Program-made: the position numbers and the translations under genes
Notes under the pieces: model-generated
The model's input: the letters and a program-made list of their open reading frames with translations, nothing else
What the model was told of the DNA's origin: nothing
Databases searched by the model: none
Part shown: one piece after another, positions 1-11,108 of the stretch
How the letters are laid out: each line of letters opens with the position of its first letter
Numbering within the stretch: the first letter of the stretch is position 1
Source: Kamptonema formosum PCC 10802
GTDB taxonomy: Bacteria > Cyanobacteriota > Cyanobacteriia > Cyanobacteriales > Oscillatoriaceae
Assembly (NCBI RefSeq): GCF_000332335.1
Contig: NZ_KB235948.1
Span: 6,797,228 to 6,861,227 of the forward strand
Length of the DNA stretch: 64,000 nucleotides
Reading direction: 5' to 3'

Positions 1-9
1 CAAGACACT

Positions 10-3000
10 GTTTCAATCCCGTTGCCGGGATTCAGCTATAGGAAAGCACGAGTCAGTCTACAACGCGGCGTGCGAGCTCGCTGTTTCAATCCCGTTGCCG
101 GGATTCAGCTATAGGAAAGTCTCCTTGCGCCAGTTTTTGCTTGACAGTGCTGCCGTTTCAATCCCGTTGCCGGGATTCAGCTATAGGAAAGGATAGTAAA
201 AAGCCAGTGCCCTAACATCTCTTAGCTGTTTCAATCCCGTTGCCGGGATTCAGCTATAGGAAAGTTGTAACAGGGGCGCAAGGATAAACAGAACTTTGCG
301 GGTTTCAATCCCGTTGCCGGGATTCAGCTATAGGAAAGTGCTAGTCGGGTAAACATGCCTAAACTGTTACGGGTTTCAATCCCGTTGCCGGGATTCAGCT
401 ATAGGAAAGCTGGACTCGCCGACTCCATCCGACGCAACATTTGCAAGTTTCAATCCCGTTGCCGGGATTCAGCTATAGGAAAGCCACAGCTTTTTTGTCT
501 CCCCAGGGCATGTTCATGTTTCAATCCCGTTGCCGGGATTCAGCTATAGGAAAGCCTGTTCCCCGGGGAGCTAGAACCTCAGGAAGGGCTGGTTTCAATC
601 CCGTTGCCGGGATTCAGCTATAGGAAAGAGAAGTTATTGTTTCCAGAATTTTGTGGGCTGGCTAGAGGTTTCAATCCCGTTGCCGGGATTCAGCTATAGG
701 AAAGACCTACAGAAGCCCGTGGGAGGTGGCTCTCAAAGGTTTCAATCCCGTTGCCGGGATTCAGCTATAGGAAAGCCTTTGGTCAGGGCCATCTCAACAT
801 TTTCAATAATAGTTTCAATCCCGTTGCCGGGATTCAGCTATAGGAAAGTCTGCGTGATGCCGGCGTTCAGATACAGACTAGCTAGTTTCAATCCCGTTGC
901 CGGGATTCAGCTATAGGAAAGGATTCAATGATGGTTCGCTAACTGCGCATATTTTCGTTTCAATCCCGTTGCCGGGATTCAGCTATAGGAAAGTTACCAG
1001 GAGCGCCCGAGAAAAAGCGACCGGTGGAGTGGTTTCAATCCCGTTGCCGGGATTCAGCTATAGGAAAGAGAACCCCTACCTCTTTCCCGGGCGGCACGCC
1101 AGCGTTTCAATCCCGTTGCCGGGATTCAGCTATAGGAAAGCGGATCTTCCTCTGCCGGTGCAGCACCGGGAGCGAAATGTTTCAATCCCGTTGCCGGGAT
1201 TCAGCTATAGGAAATCCCCACCGGATCAAGCCAGTCGAAGTCTTAAATCCAGGTTTCAATCCCGTTGCCGGGATTCAGCTATAGGAAAGAAAAATCTGTC
1301 TTTGTTAGTTTTAGTAGATTTTTGCTGTTTCAATCCCGTTGCCGGGATTCAGCTATAGGAAAGTCGAGTGCGGGGGGTTCGTTCCTGATCTGTTCCTGGT
1401 TTCAATCCCGTTGCCGGGATTCAGCTATAGGAAAGCCAGAGTAATCCAGCGGCGGTTCGGGAGGGGGCTCGTTTCAATCCCGTTGCCGGGATTCAGCTAT
1501 AGGAAAGCCCTTTCGGGGGCCTGCGGTCGCTATCGATTCATTGTTTCAATCCCGTTGCCGGGATTCAGCTATAGGAAAGCCAGAATGCTGACGATTGAGT
1601 TGCCAATTGATTGAAGTTTCAATCCCGTTGCCGGGATTCAGCTATAGGAAAGTCGGGGGCAGTTTGGTCGTTAGCTGGAATTTTTCCCGTTTCAATCCCG
1701 TTGCCGGGATTCAGCTATAGGAAAGATACAACAATTCTCGCTTCAGAGGTTCAAGGTTTGAGCGTTTCAATCCCGTTGCCGGGATTCAGCTATAGGAAAG
1801 TCGGGAGTCCTCACTCACACCCAAACAGCATGAATAGTTTCAATCCCGTTGCCGGGATTCAGCTATAGGAAAGAATTATCGTATTTTTGTTTGAGTCGCA
1901 TACAGCCCAGTTTCAATCCCGTTGCCGGGATTCAGCTATAGGAAAGTTGCATCTAGCACGTAAGTTAGGGCTCCCGATGAATGTTTCAATCCCGTTGCCG
2001 GGATTCAGCTATAGGAAAGTCCGCTCGCACGACTTAAGGCCCCCGGAGCGAAACGGGGTTTCAATCCCGTTGCCGGGATTCAGCTATAGGAAAGCGTGCC
2101 ATCTGTTTTCGTCTCCTTAAATGCGTGTGCGGTTTCAATCCCGTTGCCGGGATTCAGCTATAGGAAAGTCCTACCATCCCCCGATTACTGCTCGTTCGCG
2201 ACGGTTTCAATCCCGTTGCCGGGATTCAGCTATAGGAAAGTTTAAGAGTCTTAAAAGATACGGTCTTAAAAGCCAGGTTTCAATCCCGTTGCCGGGATTC
2301 AGCTATAGGAAAGTTCCATTGCTGACCGCAGGGGGGAAAATCGACGCGAGTTTCAATCCCGTTGCCGGGATTCAGCTATAGGAAAGCGGAAATTCGCCCG
2401 CTGTGTCACACGCCCTGACTTGTTTCAATCCCGTTGCCGGGATTCAGCTATAGGAAAGCGCTTGAGGCGGCTGCCACGCCAAAAGAGGTGTGTTTCAATC
2501 CCGTTGCCGGGATTCAGCTATAGGAAAGTTCGGGTAGGTGTGCGTGCCCCCTTGCGGGGAAAGCCGGGTTTCAATCCCGTTGCCGGGATTCAGCTATAGG
2601 AAAGCGCGGAAGGGCTATCAAACCCCAATACCTACCGGTTTCAATCCCGTTGCCGGGATTCAGCTATAGGAAAGCTCGGTCTGCTGCCCACAACGAGGGC
2701 AGGCCATTGTGTTTCAATCCCGTTGCCGGGATTCAGCTATAGGAAAGCTTACCTGCACCCCTGAACAGGAAAGGAACGAGCAAGTTTCAATCCCGTTGCC
2801 GGGATTCAGCTATAGGAAAGTTCCTGAACGCTTCGCTTGCGTCTGCATGGCCGGTTTCAATCCCGTTGCCGGGATTCAGCTATAGGAAAGCTGCAGGAGG
2901 CATATCTGGGGAGTGTCAACTTTTGCCTGTTTCAATCCCGTTGCCGGGATTCAGCTATAGGAAAGCCCCTTTCAGAAGGCGGCCTGCCATCCTGCCACGT

Positions 3001-6000
3001 TTCAATCCCGTTGCCGGGATTCAGCTATAGGAAAGCTAGAGAGGTAAGGTCTTTGACTACAGTGGTTTTCAAGTTTCAATCCCGTTGCCGGGATTCAGCT
3101 ATAGGAAAGCCTGGGGAAGAGAGCCGGTGGGACGTAACCTACTACAGGTTTCAATCCCGTTGCCGGGATTCAGCTATAGGAAAGGGTTCGGGCGTGGCTG
3201 ACAAAAATGACATGGCAGCGGTTTCAATCCCGTTGCCGGGATTCAGCTATAGGAAAGTCCTGGCTCAGACGGGCGATAATCCACATATTTGTTTCAATCC
3301 CGTTGCCGGGATTCAGCTATAGGAAAGTATTAAAAAATGTCCTGAGAAACTACCACCCCTACTGGTTTCAATCCCGTTGCCGGGATTCAGCTATAGGAAA
3401 GCTTGGCTGCTTCCTCAAAAACCAAAACCGGGCGAGGTTTCAATCCCGTTGCCGGGATTCAGCTATAGGAAAGTACCCAGAACTCGCGGGGCTGCGTGTC
3501 GATTCCTTGTTTCAATCCCGTTGCCGGGATTCAGCTATAGGAAAGGGCTACGCCAAAGCTCACTGGGGGCCGTTTGGGGCTGTTTCAATCCCGTTGCCGG
3601 GATTCAGCTATAGGAAAGACCGGAAGGATGGGACCGGTTGACTCATCATGTGGCCTGGTTTCAATCCCGTTGCCGGGATTCAGCTATAGGAAAGCCTCAT
3701 AGTCCATGCCTGAGCCAAACACCGGCAAGTTAGCCGTTTCAATCCCGTTGCCGGGATTCAGCTATAGGAAAGAGCAAGTCAACGCCGACCTGGCAACAGC
3801 ACAGATGTTTCAATCCCGTTGCCGGGATTCAGCTATAGGAAAGTTCCGAACGCCGTCGGGGGTAATTCCTAGCAATTGGGGTTTCAATCCCGTTGCCGGG
3901 ATTCAGCTATAGGAAAGCCAAATCAGAACCGCCGGATAGCCCAGTAAGTCGTTGGTTTCAATCCCGTTGCCGGGATTCAGCTATAGGAAAGCCGGAGTCG
4001 GGTTTTCTTCCCCCTGTCCTCCATGTTTTGTTTCAATCCCGTTGCCGGGATTCAGCTATAGGAAAGATCCCAGCCCGCACGCTCCCAGGGGAAGAAGCCT
4101 GGTTTCAATCCCGTTGCCGGGATTCAGCTATAGGAAAGGCAGGTCTCCAACCAGATTGTTGCGTTCTCCTTGAGTTTCAATCCCGTTGCCGGGATTCAGC
4201 TATAGGAAAGCCTTAGTCCAAATCAACGATCCAAAATACAGCGGGAAAGTGTTTCAATCCCGTTGCCGGGATTCAGCTATAGGAAAGGCAAGCTACTGTT
4301 GCCAACGATGGCACAGTCACAATGTTTCAATCCCGTTGCCGGGATTCAGCTATAGGAAAGATGAAGAGGCGCTCCCGGAGATGGGGAGCTCCAAACTGTT
4401 TCAATCCCGTTGCCGGGATTCAGCTATAGGAAAGACCAGAGGAATCGCCCCTACTGCCGCACGAGGCAGGTTTCAATCCCGTTGCCGGGATTCAGCTATA
4501 GGAAAGCACTATCTCCAAATCGTTGGGCGCTCTAAGGTTGGTTTCAATCCCGTTGCCGGGATTCAGCTATAGGAAAGTTTTAGGGCGGCTTCTCTCTCTG
4601 CTGCCGCTCTGCTTGTTTCAATCCCGTTGCCGGGATTCAGCTATAGGAAAGCCCGGGATCACAAAGGGGCGCTGGGGAAGAAAAGTACGGTTTCAATCCC
4701 GTTGCCGGGATTCAGCTATAGGAAAGAAAGTGGTAAGGGCGAATCGACACCCGCAATCCTGGTTTCAATCCCGTTGCCGGGATTCAGCTATAGGAAAGCC
4801 GCCAAGGCGCACGCGACGTGGTGGGCTAATTGCTCCGTTTCAATCCCGTTGCCGGGATTCAGCTATAGGAAAGGACTCGGAAGCCTGATTCTTCCGCAAA
4901 CTCGACAGTTGTTTCAATCCCGTTGCCGGGATTCAGCTATAGGAAAGGTTACTTCCCCTGCCGGCACTTCCCGGGTCAGGAGCGATGTTTCAATCCCGTT
5001 GCCGGGATTCAGCTATAGGAAAGACTGTGACAGGCACGGGATAAAGCGGCCAAATCGCTGGTTTCAATCCCGTTGCCGGGATTCAGCTATAGGAAAGCCC
5101 CGAAGGCCGCCACTTCCGGCAGGATTTTTAGGTTTCAATCCCGTTGCCGGGATTCAGCTATAGGAAAGCGCCGTTGGGCCCATGCCTCGTAAAGAGTTCC
5201 GGTTTCAATCCCGTTGCCGGGATTCAGCTATAGGAAAGAAATATCTCGCCATAGAGAGATATCTATGCACTGGGGGTTTCAATCCCGTTGCCGGGATTCA
5301 GCTATAGGAAAGTTTTGCGCTCCTGTGGGGGGAGGTCAGCAAGGCTCAGTTTCAATCCCGTTGCCGGGATTCAGCTATAGGAAAGCCAGCAGCTCGGAGA
5401 CAATCGGCAACTGAGTTCCGCGTTTCAATCCCGTTGCCGGGATTCAGCTATAGGAAAGGTCCCCTCCCACTACGAGCTGCAGCAAAAGTTGAGCGTTTCA
5501 ATCCCGTTGCCGGGATTCAGCTATAGGAAAGCAGGACTTTGGCCAGCTGCTGGGCTTTTTTGGAGTTGTTTCAATCCCGTTGCCGGGATTCAGCTATAGG
5601 AAAGGGCAGGACGTTTAAACGGTTTAGCGCCAAGGCTGAAAGTTTCAATCCCGTTGCCGGGATTCAGCTATAGGAAAGTGCTGAGGGCGAGCGTTTTTAT
5701 GCAATAGAGTCCAGCAGTTTCAATCCCGTTGCCGGGATTCAGCTATAGGAAAGTGGCCCCAGTGACTCGCGGAGTGCCGCCAGTGTCCGGTTTCAATCCC
5801 GTTGCCGGGATTCAGCTATAGGAAAGCCTTAAGAGCTTCGGACTCAAGGCAGGCGATGCGGGTTTCAATCCCGTTGCCGGGATTCAGCTATAGGAAAGCG
5901 GGATGGCGTTGACGCGCCGGTGTCCCCAGGGGCAGTGTTTCAATCCCGTTGCCGGGATTCAGCTATAGGAAAGCTCTTGGATTGTCTTGGTTCTGAATTA

Positions 6001-8984
6001 ATTATACAAGGTTTCAATCCCGTTGCCGGGATTCAGCTATAGGAAAGACCTGGGAGTGGCAGCGAGCTAGGGCTGCCTTAGTGTTTCAATCCCGTTGCCG
6101 GGATTCAGCTATAGGAAAGGCTTCGTCAAAAACGGACAAAACGCCTGATGGCCCGTTTCAATCCCGTTGCCGGGATTCAGCTATAGGAAAGCAGCCCTGA
6201 CCGCCGAACTGGGCGTCAAGACTGTGTTTCAATCCCGTTGCCGGGATTCAGCTATAGGAAAGGGACTAGGATTTTATTGCCTAGCCATTGATGCCCGGTT
6301 TCAATCCCGTTGCCGGGATTCAGCTATAGGAAAGACTTCAGATTTTGCTCTCTGCTCTCGGTAGTTTTGCCTGTTTCAATCCCGTTGCCGGGATTCAGCT
6401 ATAGGAAAGCTCTATCCTCCCAAACCGGCTCAGGGCGCTGGATCGTTTCAATCCCGTTGCCGGGATTCAGCTATAGGAAAGGACAAGGGCTCCCTGCGGA
6501 TAGCAATTTCTCGCCTGGTTTCAATCCCGTTGCCGGGATTCAGCTATAGGAAAGTCGCAGTCAAAAATAAAGCCGCGTCGTCCCGATGAGGTTTCAATCC
6601 CGTTGCCGGGATTCAGCTATAGGAAAGATTTCCGGCAGGCGTGCTTGAACAAGCCTGAGCGGGGTTTCAATCCCGTTGCCGGGATTCAGCTATAGGAAAG
6701 CAGGATTCCGTAACCAGAAGAAGGTCTGGACAGAAACGTTTCAATCCCGTTGCCGGGATTCAGCTATAGGAAAGGCCGGTATTTAGTTTTCATGGTTCCG
6801 AGGGTTGCTTGTTTCAATCCCGTTGCCGGGATTCAGCTATAGGAAAGAGTCAAGAAATGCCGGCAGTAAGTTGATGTCGTGCCGGGTTTCAATCCCGTTG
6901 CCGGGATTCAGCTATAGGAAAGATTGAGGAAAAGCTCAAAAAGGCAGTCCTGAAAGTTTCAATCCCGTTGCCGGGATTCAGCTATAGGAAAGGTACAAGT
7001 AACCGAGTAACGCAAATCATGCTGGGTGGTTTCAATCCCGTTGCCGGGATTCAGCTATAGGAAAGACCGCAAAACTCTTGGGTTCAGCTTCATCATGCCG
7101 GTTTCAATCCCGTTGCCGGGATTCAGCTATAGGAAAGTCCGGCGGCCAGTTCTGCTGAACAGCTAGCATGCCGGGTTTCAATCCCGTTGCCGGGATTCAG
7201 CTATAGGAAAGTCTCGCACCGCCAACCCCCAACTATTTCTAATTTAGGTTTCAATCCCGTTGCCGGGATTCAGCTATAGGAAAGCTCTAATCAAATTGAT
7301 TAGACTAGAGCAAGAAAGATTGTTTCAATCCCGTTGCCGGGATTCAGCTATAGGAAAGCCGCTGGGAACCTTTGTCCGCATTCTTCCGCTTGCCAGTTTC
7401 AATCCCGTTGCCGGGATTCAGCTATAGGAAAGCCGGCAGCTTACCTGGCGCGTGCCAGTAGCTGGCGTGTTTCAATCCCGTTGCCGGGATTCAGCTATAG
7501 GAAAGCGGTTAACGTTATCCGTTGCACCAAGCCACTGCCAGTTTCAATCCCGTTGCCGGGATTCAGCTATAGGAAAGCGCAGAAATCCAACCTACGGACT
7601 TCTGCAACTCTTCGTTTCAATCCCGTTGCCGGGATTCAGCTATAGGAAAGAGCCAAAATCAGCAGCGACAGGGAAAATGGAAGCCTGGTTTCAATCCCGT
7701 TGCCGGGATTCAGCTATAGGAAAGTCTGTCCGTCACGACTGATGGACACTGCACCGGCAGGGTTTCAATCCCGTTGCCGGGATTCAGCTATAGGAAAGAA
7801 GCTTGCGGCCACAGTTCCGGCTGCTGAACAGCGGTTTCAATCCCGTTGCCGGGATTCAGCTATAGGAAAGAACCGGCACCGGCACAGCGGGAGCGGGAGG
7901 CTCTCCGACAAAGCCCTTGTTTCAATCCCGTTGCCGGGATTCAGCTATAGGAAAGCCCCTCGCACAAGGAACTGCGCGGCTTTTTTGATTGGATGTTTCA
8001 ATCCCGTTGCCGGGATTCAGCTATAGGAAAGGGAAAGCTTTCCCGGATGCACCGGCTTGCTGCCGGGTTTCAATCCCGTTGCCGGGATTCAGCTATAGGA
8101 AAGGCTCCGTGGGCTTGGTGGGGAATTCCAACTCCTTTAGGGTTTCAATCCCGTTGCCGGGATTCAGCTATAGGAAAGGGTTGACAGCAAAAGCCCACGG
8201 ACCCAAGGCGATAGTTTCAATCCCGTTGCCGGGATTCAGCTATAGGAAAGGGCTCCCTCAAATCCTTTTCCTCCGCCACCAGACTGTTTCAATCCCGTTG
8301 CCGGGATTCAGCTATAGGAAAGTCCCTCGCTGCCAGACGGCGCAGATGTCCTGTTTCTTGTTTCAATCCCGTTGCCGGGATTCAGCTATAGGAAAGTTCC
8401 GCCCCTGCCCGTTCCCCGCCCCTGCGGTCGCCGGGTTTCAATCCCGTTGCCGGGATTCAGCTATAGGAAAGCATATAATCCTGAGTGACTGCGGCAAGCA
8501 TTTCGCCGGTTTCAATCCCGTTGCCGGGATTCAGCTATAGGAAAGTGGCTAGAGGCTCAGGGCTTTAAGGTGCCAGCTCGGCGTTTCAATCCCGTTGCCG
8601 GGATTCAGCTATAGGAAAGAAATCAGGACTGTCTCGCCTGCTGATTGCTGACGCGGTTTCAATCCCGTTGCCGGGATTCAGCTATAGGAAAGGTTCGAGC
8701 AGAGGTTGCCGGTAGGGTGACGTCAACAGTTTCAATCCCGTTGCCGGGATTCAGCTATAGGAAAGCATGAAAACATCTACGCCAACACTCAGGCCATTTA
8801 GGTTTCAATCCCGTTGCCGGGATTCAGCTATAGGAAAGTCTCATCCCCACAGGGTTGGATGCCGATAGTGTTGTGTTTCAATCCCGTTGCCGGGATTCAG
8901 CTATAGGAAAGAAAGCATTGGCACAATATCCGGCAGGGGCTGCTCATGTTTCAATCCCGTTGCCGGGATTCAGCTATAGGAAAG
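10..8984 (-). CRISPR. Large type I-D CRISPR array, 123 repeats in the window
   Basis: I counted 123 copies of a 37-bp repeat, the first at 10-46 and the last at 8948-8984, separated by 122 complete spacers. On the + strand the repeat begins GTTTCAATCCCG, has TTGCCGGGATTCAG in the middle and ends CTATAGGAAAG. Spacers are mostly 33-41 nt; one at 7871-7918 is 48 nt. The array is open on the left, where 9 nt of a further spacer precede the first repeat. On the minus strand the repeat ends ATTGAAAC, the 8-nt handle expected from Cas6 cleavage of I-D arrays, and folds as GAATCCCG-GCAA-CGGGATTG. Transcription is therefore leftward, with the leader at the cas2 side. All repeats read identical except the one at 1179-1215, which has T instead of G at its last + strand base. 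Long ORFs across the array are repeat artefacts. Confidence 0.99.
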
Positions 8985-9194
8985 CCCGCCGATTGAAACC
9001 GCAGCGAGAAGGGACTTCGAGGCGAGGTTTTGACGAACCCCATCTCGTATCCCCGTTGCCAGGCTTGTATCCCCCCCGCTGCCGGCGTGGCCATAGGCCA
9101 AAACTATTCAATTTTCAAGGTTCCGGGCGTTTTGGCGAACCCCCCAGGGTTTTCGGCCCCGCTTCGGACTGCCAAATTCATCGCTTCCCCTCCA
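8985..9194 (-). promoter_or_regulatory. CRISPR leader between cas2 and the array
   Basis: This 210-bp stretch separates the cas2 stop from the newest repeat and lies upstream of the array in its transcription direction. Read on the minus strand it has a TATATTAT -10-like element overlapping the end of cas2, then a GC-rich hairpin-like block around GGGGGGTTCGCCAAAACG, then CCTTGAAAATTGAATAG. The block resembles leaders I associate with cyanobacterial I-D arrays. Nearer the array are two degenerate repeat-like pieces and, right beside the first repeat, GGTTTCAATC in the opposite orientation to the repeats. Leader identity is inferred from position and orientation. Confidence 0.8.
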
Positions 9195-9488
9195 TCATAA
9201 TATAATCGTCTCCTCTTGTCTAGGCTTTTCCGACCCATAAGTCAAAGTTTTCCTGACCGCACCGGCATCCAGCACGTAAATCCGCAGGCTGTCCTCCACC
9301 GGCTCGATCAGTTTTTCGATTTGTTGCTGGAGCTTGACAAACTGCACAGCCGTGAGGTATAGCTCGAAAACACTGTACTGCCTCCACGTCCCATAGCCAG
9401 ACAGCAGCTTGTGGAGCCGGGTGCGGCGCTTGTTCCCCGCCTGGGTGTCCGGCAAGTCGTAAATCACTAGGTAAAAAAGCTTACTCAT
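9195..9488 (-). CDS. cas2: Cas2 adaptation endoribonuclease/structural protein
   Basis: This 97-aa protein has the Cas2 fold signature: a first beta strand ending in YDLPD (metal-binding aspartate at residue 11), then NKRRTRLHKLL and the GTWRQYSVFE strand. It dimerises and bridges two Cas1 dimers in the spacer integrase. The start ATG overlaps the cas1 stop by 4 bp, so the two are translationally coupled. It is the last gene of the operon and abuts the leader. Its length is normal for the family. Confidence 0.97.
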   Translation of the reverse strand: MSKLFYLVIYDLPDTQAGNKRRTRLHKLLSGYGTWRQYSVFELYLTAVQFVKLQQQIEKLIEPVEDSLRIYVLDAGAVRKTLTYGSEKPRQEETIIL

Positions 9489-10462
9489 CGCAACATCAAA
9501 GGCTTGTAAACAACCCCCTCCTGCAAGTGCCGGCTCAGCAAGCGAGCCTGCAATTCAATCGCTCGCCGGTAGGTGCAGCGATATTCAAAAGTCGGGTGCT
9601 TGAACTCATCGCTCATCTTCCGCTCAAACGCTTGCAAAAAGGTTTTCCGCCCCCCATCCGACAGCCGGTAAGCCCCCAGACTCTCCACAAAATCCTTAGG
9701 CTTAATTTCCTGGTTGTGCAGCACAGAAAGCACCAAATTATCCGCCACCAGCGGGCGAAATTCCTCCATCAAATCTAAAACCATCGCCGGCTGTCCGTGA
9801 TGCACCTCATGCAGGTATCCAATATAAGGATCTAACCCCGCTACATGCACCGCCGCCGTCACCTGCACCCGCAACAGCCCATAAGCAAAACTCAGCAACG
9901 AATTGACCGGATCGGTCGGCGGGCGGCGATTGCGACCGGCAAAAAACCACTTATCCCCCAACATTTCTTGCCAGCAGGCGAAATACTCCCGCGCCGCCAA
10001 ACCTTCAATCCCCCTCACCTCATCCAGCGTTCCCCGCTCGCTCACCTGTTTTTTCCGCAACTTCAGCGGATTGTCTGGCTGGCTGTGCCGGTACAGCACC
10101 CCATGCTGATTGTGAATCTTGCCGGTGACAATCGCCTTCACTAAATCCAGCCGGCGCTTTTCATCATTATAAACTGCATACTGAGCCAGCCGCAACTGAC
10201 CGTTCCGGGAATAGCCTGGGAGAGCCGAACCTAAATATTTGCCAAAACTGGAAAGATAATGCACCGGCATCCCCAGTTCCAAAGCATAGCACAAAGCATC
10301 CCCCGTTACTTGCGGATTCCCCATCAAAACCACCTGCTCAACCGTCTGAGCCGGCACGCTCTGTTTTTTCCACGAGCCATCTTCCTGCTTCAGCGCCACC
10401 GTAAAAGCCTCATAACTTTTATTCAAAACCGCATCAGGCTGAGTCACATAGAGAACAGACAT
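9485..10462 (-). CDS. cas1: Cas1 spacer integrase
   Basis: This 325-aa protein is a full-length Cas1. The catalytic metal site is visible as E153 in GIEGLAAREYF, H218 in GYLHEVHHG and E233 in DLMEEFRP. With Cas2 it inserts new spacers at the leader-proximal repeat, and with Cas4 nearby it selects PAM-compatible prespacers. It is preceded by a 64-bp gap after cas4 that contains a GC-rich hairpin, and it overlaps cas2. Nothing appears truncated. Confidence 0.98.
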   Translation of the reverse strand: MSVLYVTQPDAVLNKSYEAFTVALKQEDGSWKKQSVPAQTVEQVVLMGNPQVTGDALCYALELGMPVHYLSSFGKYLGSALPGYSRNGQLRLAQYAVYNDEKRRLDLVKAIVTGKIHNQHGVLYRHSQPDNPLKLRKKQVSERGTLDEVRGIEGLAAREYFACWQEMLGDKWFFAGRNRRPPTDPVNSLLSFAYGLLRVQVTAAVHVAGLDPYIGYLHEVHHGQPAMVLDLMEEFRPLVADNLVLSVLHNQEIKPKDFVESLGAYRLSDGGRKTFLQAFERKMSDEFKHPTFEYRCTYRRAIELQARLLSRHLQEGVVYKPLMLR

Positions 10463-10499
10463 AATTAAACCTCACTGCGCAAATATTCTTGAACCGGCA

Positions 10500-10517
10500 C
10501 CCGCCCTGGGGGGCGGG
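10500..10517. other. GC-rich hairpin between cas4 and cas1
   Basis: CCCGCCC and GGGCGGG form a perfect 7-bp stem with a 4-nt loop, in the only sizeable gap between cas4 and cas1. It has no clear U-tract, so it could be a processing or attenuation element rather than a terminator. Confidence 0.5.
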
Positions 10518-10526
10518 CTTTCCCAC

Positions 10527-11105
10527 TCACCGGCAGAGCAGCTCAACTTCAAAAGGCAGGCAAATTCCCTGCAAACTGCAATCCCGGCACTTTTTCCGAT
10601 TCGCCATCGGTGCCGGCATATCCCCAGCCGCCGCAGCGCGAGCCGCCCGGATAGCTTCTTCTGTAGCTTGGCGCAGCTGCGGCGAGAAAACAACCTTTTG
10701 CCGCCGCCGGCTGCCATAATAGAAAATCTCCCCACCGGCAACTTCCCGCCCAGTTCGCTCCTCCAAACACAGCCCCGCCGCACAGAGCTGAAAATGGTCA
10801 TTCAGATGCTTTCCCATTTTACCCTTCTTGAACTCCAGAGGAATCAGCGCCCCACCTCTCTCCTCAACCGCATCGATAACCCCGTGGACTTGCAGCCGAT
10901 CGCCCCACACCCACTGGTGCCGGTGCGTCAGCGTATCGCCCTGCCGGTTTTGCCCCTCCTCATCAATATTTTCATGGAGATAGCGCCCGGCAATAATGTG
11001 TTCATTATCCGCCATCTCTCCTAACTGGTACTCCAGGTAAAAGCGCCGGGGGCAATACTCCCAGGCATTTAAATAAGACAGAGGCAGATAGTCCTGTTCG
11101 CCCAT
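10527..11105 (-). CDS. cas4: Cas4 Fe-S cluster nuclease
   Basis: This 192-aa RecB-family nuclease trims prespacers for Cas1-Cas2. Cys18 in EYCPRRFYLEY and the C-terminal cluster C173, C176, C182 (KKCRDCSLQGIC) supply the four Fe-S ligands. The nuclease motifs HGVIDAV (D78) and PLEFKKGK (E91, K93) are intact. It begins 3 bp after the cas6 stop, inside the operon. The length is typical of type I Cas4. Confidence 0.96.
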   Translation of the reverse strand: MGEQDYLPLSYLNAWEYCPRRFYLEYQLGEMADNEHIIAGRYLHENIDEEGQNRQGDTLTHRHQWVWGDRLQVHGVIDAVEERGGALIPLEFKKGKMGKHLNDHFQLCAAGLCLEERTGREVAGGEIFYYGSRRRQKVVFSPQLRQATEEAIRAARAAAAGDMPAPMANRKKCRDCSLQGICLPFEVELLCR

Positions 11106-11108
11106 AGT

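Noticed and set aside
8105-8213. Two neighbouring spacers with a reverse-complementary 10-mer (TCCGTGGGCT / AGCCCACGGA)
   Set aside because: Ten bases are too few to claim a shared protospacer among 122 spacers.
355-9205. Numerous ORFs of 60-183 aa across the array, with repeated VSIPLPGFSYRK, FQSRCRDSAIGK or FNPVAGIQL
   Set aside because: They are translations of the CRISPR repeat in three frames, with variable spacer-coded inserts. They are not genes.
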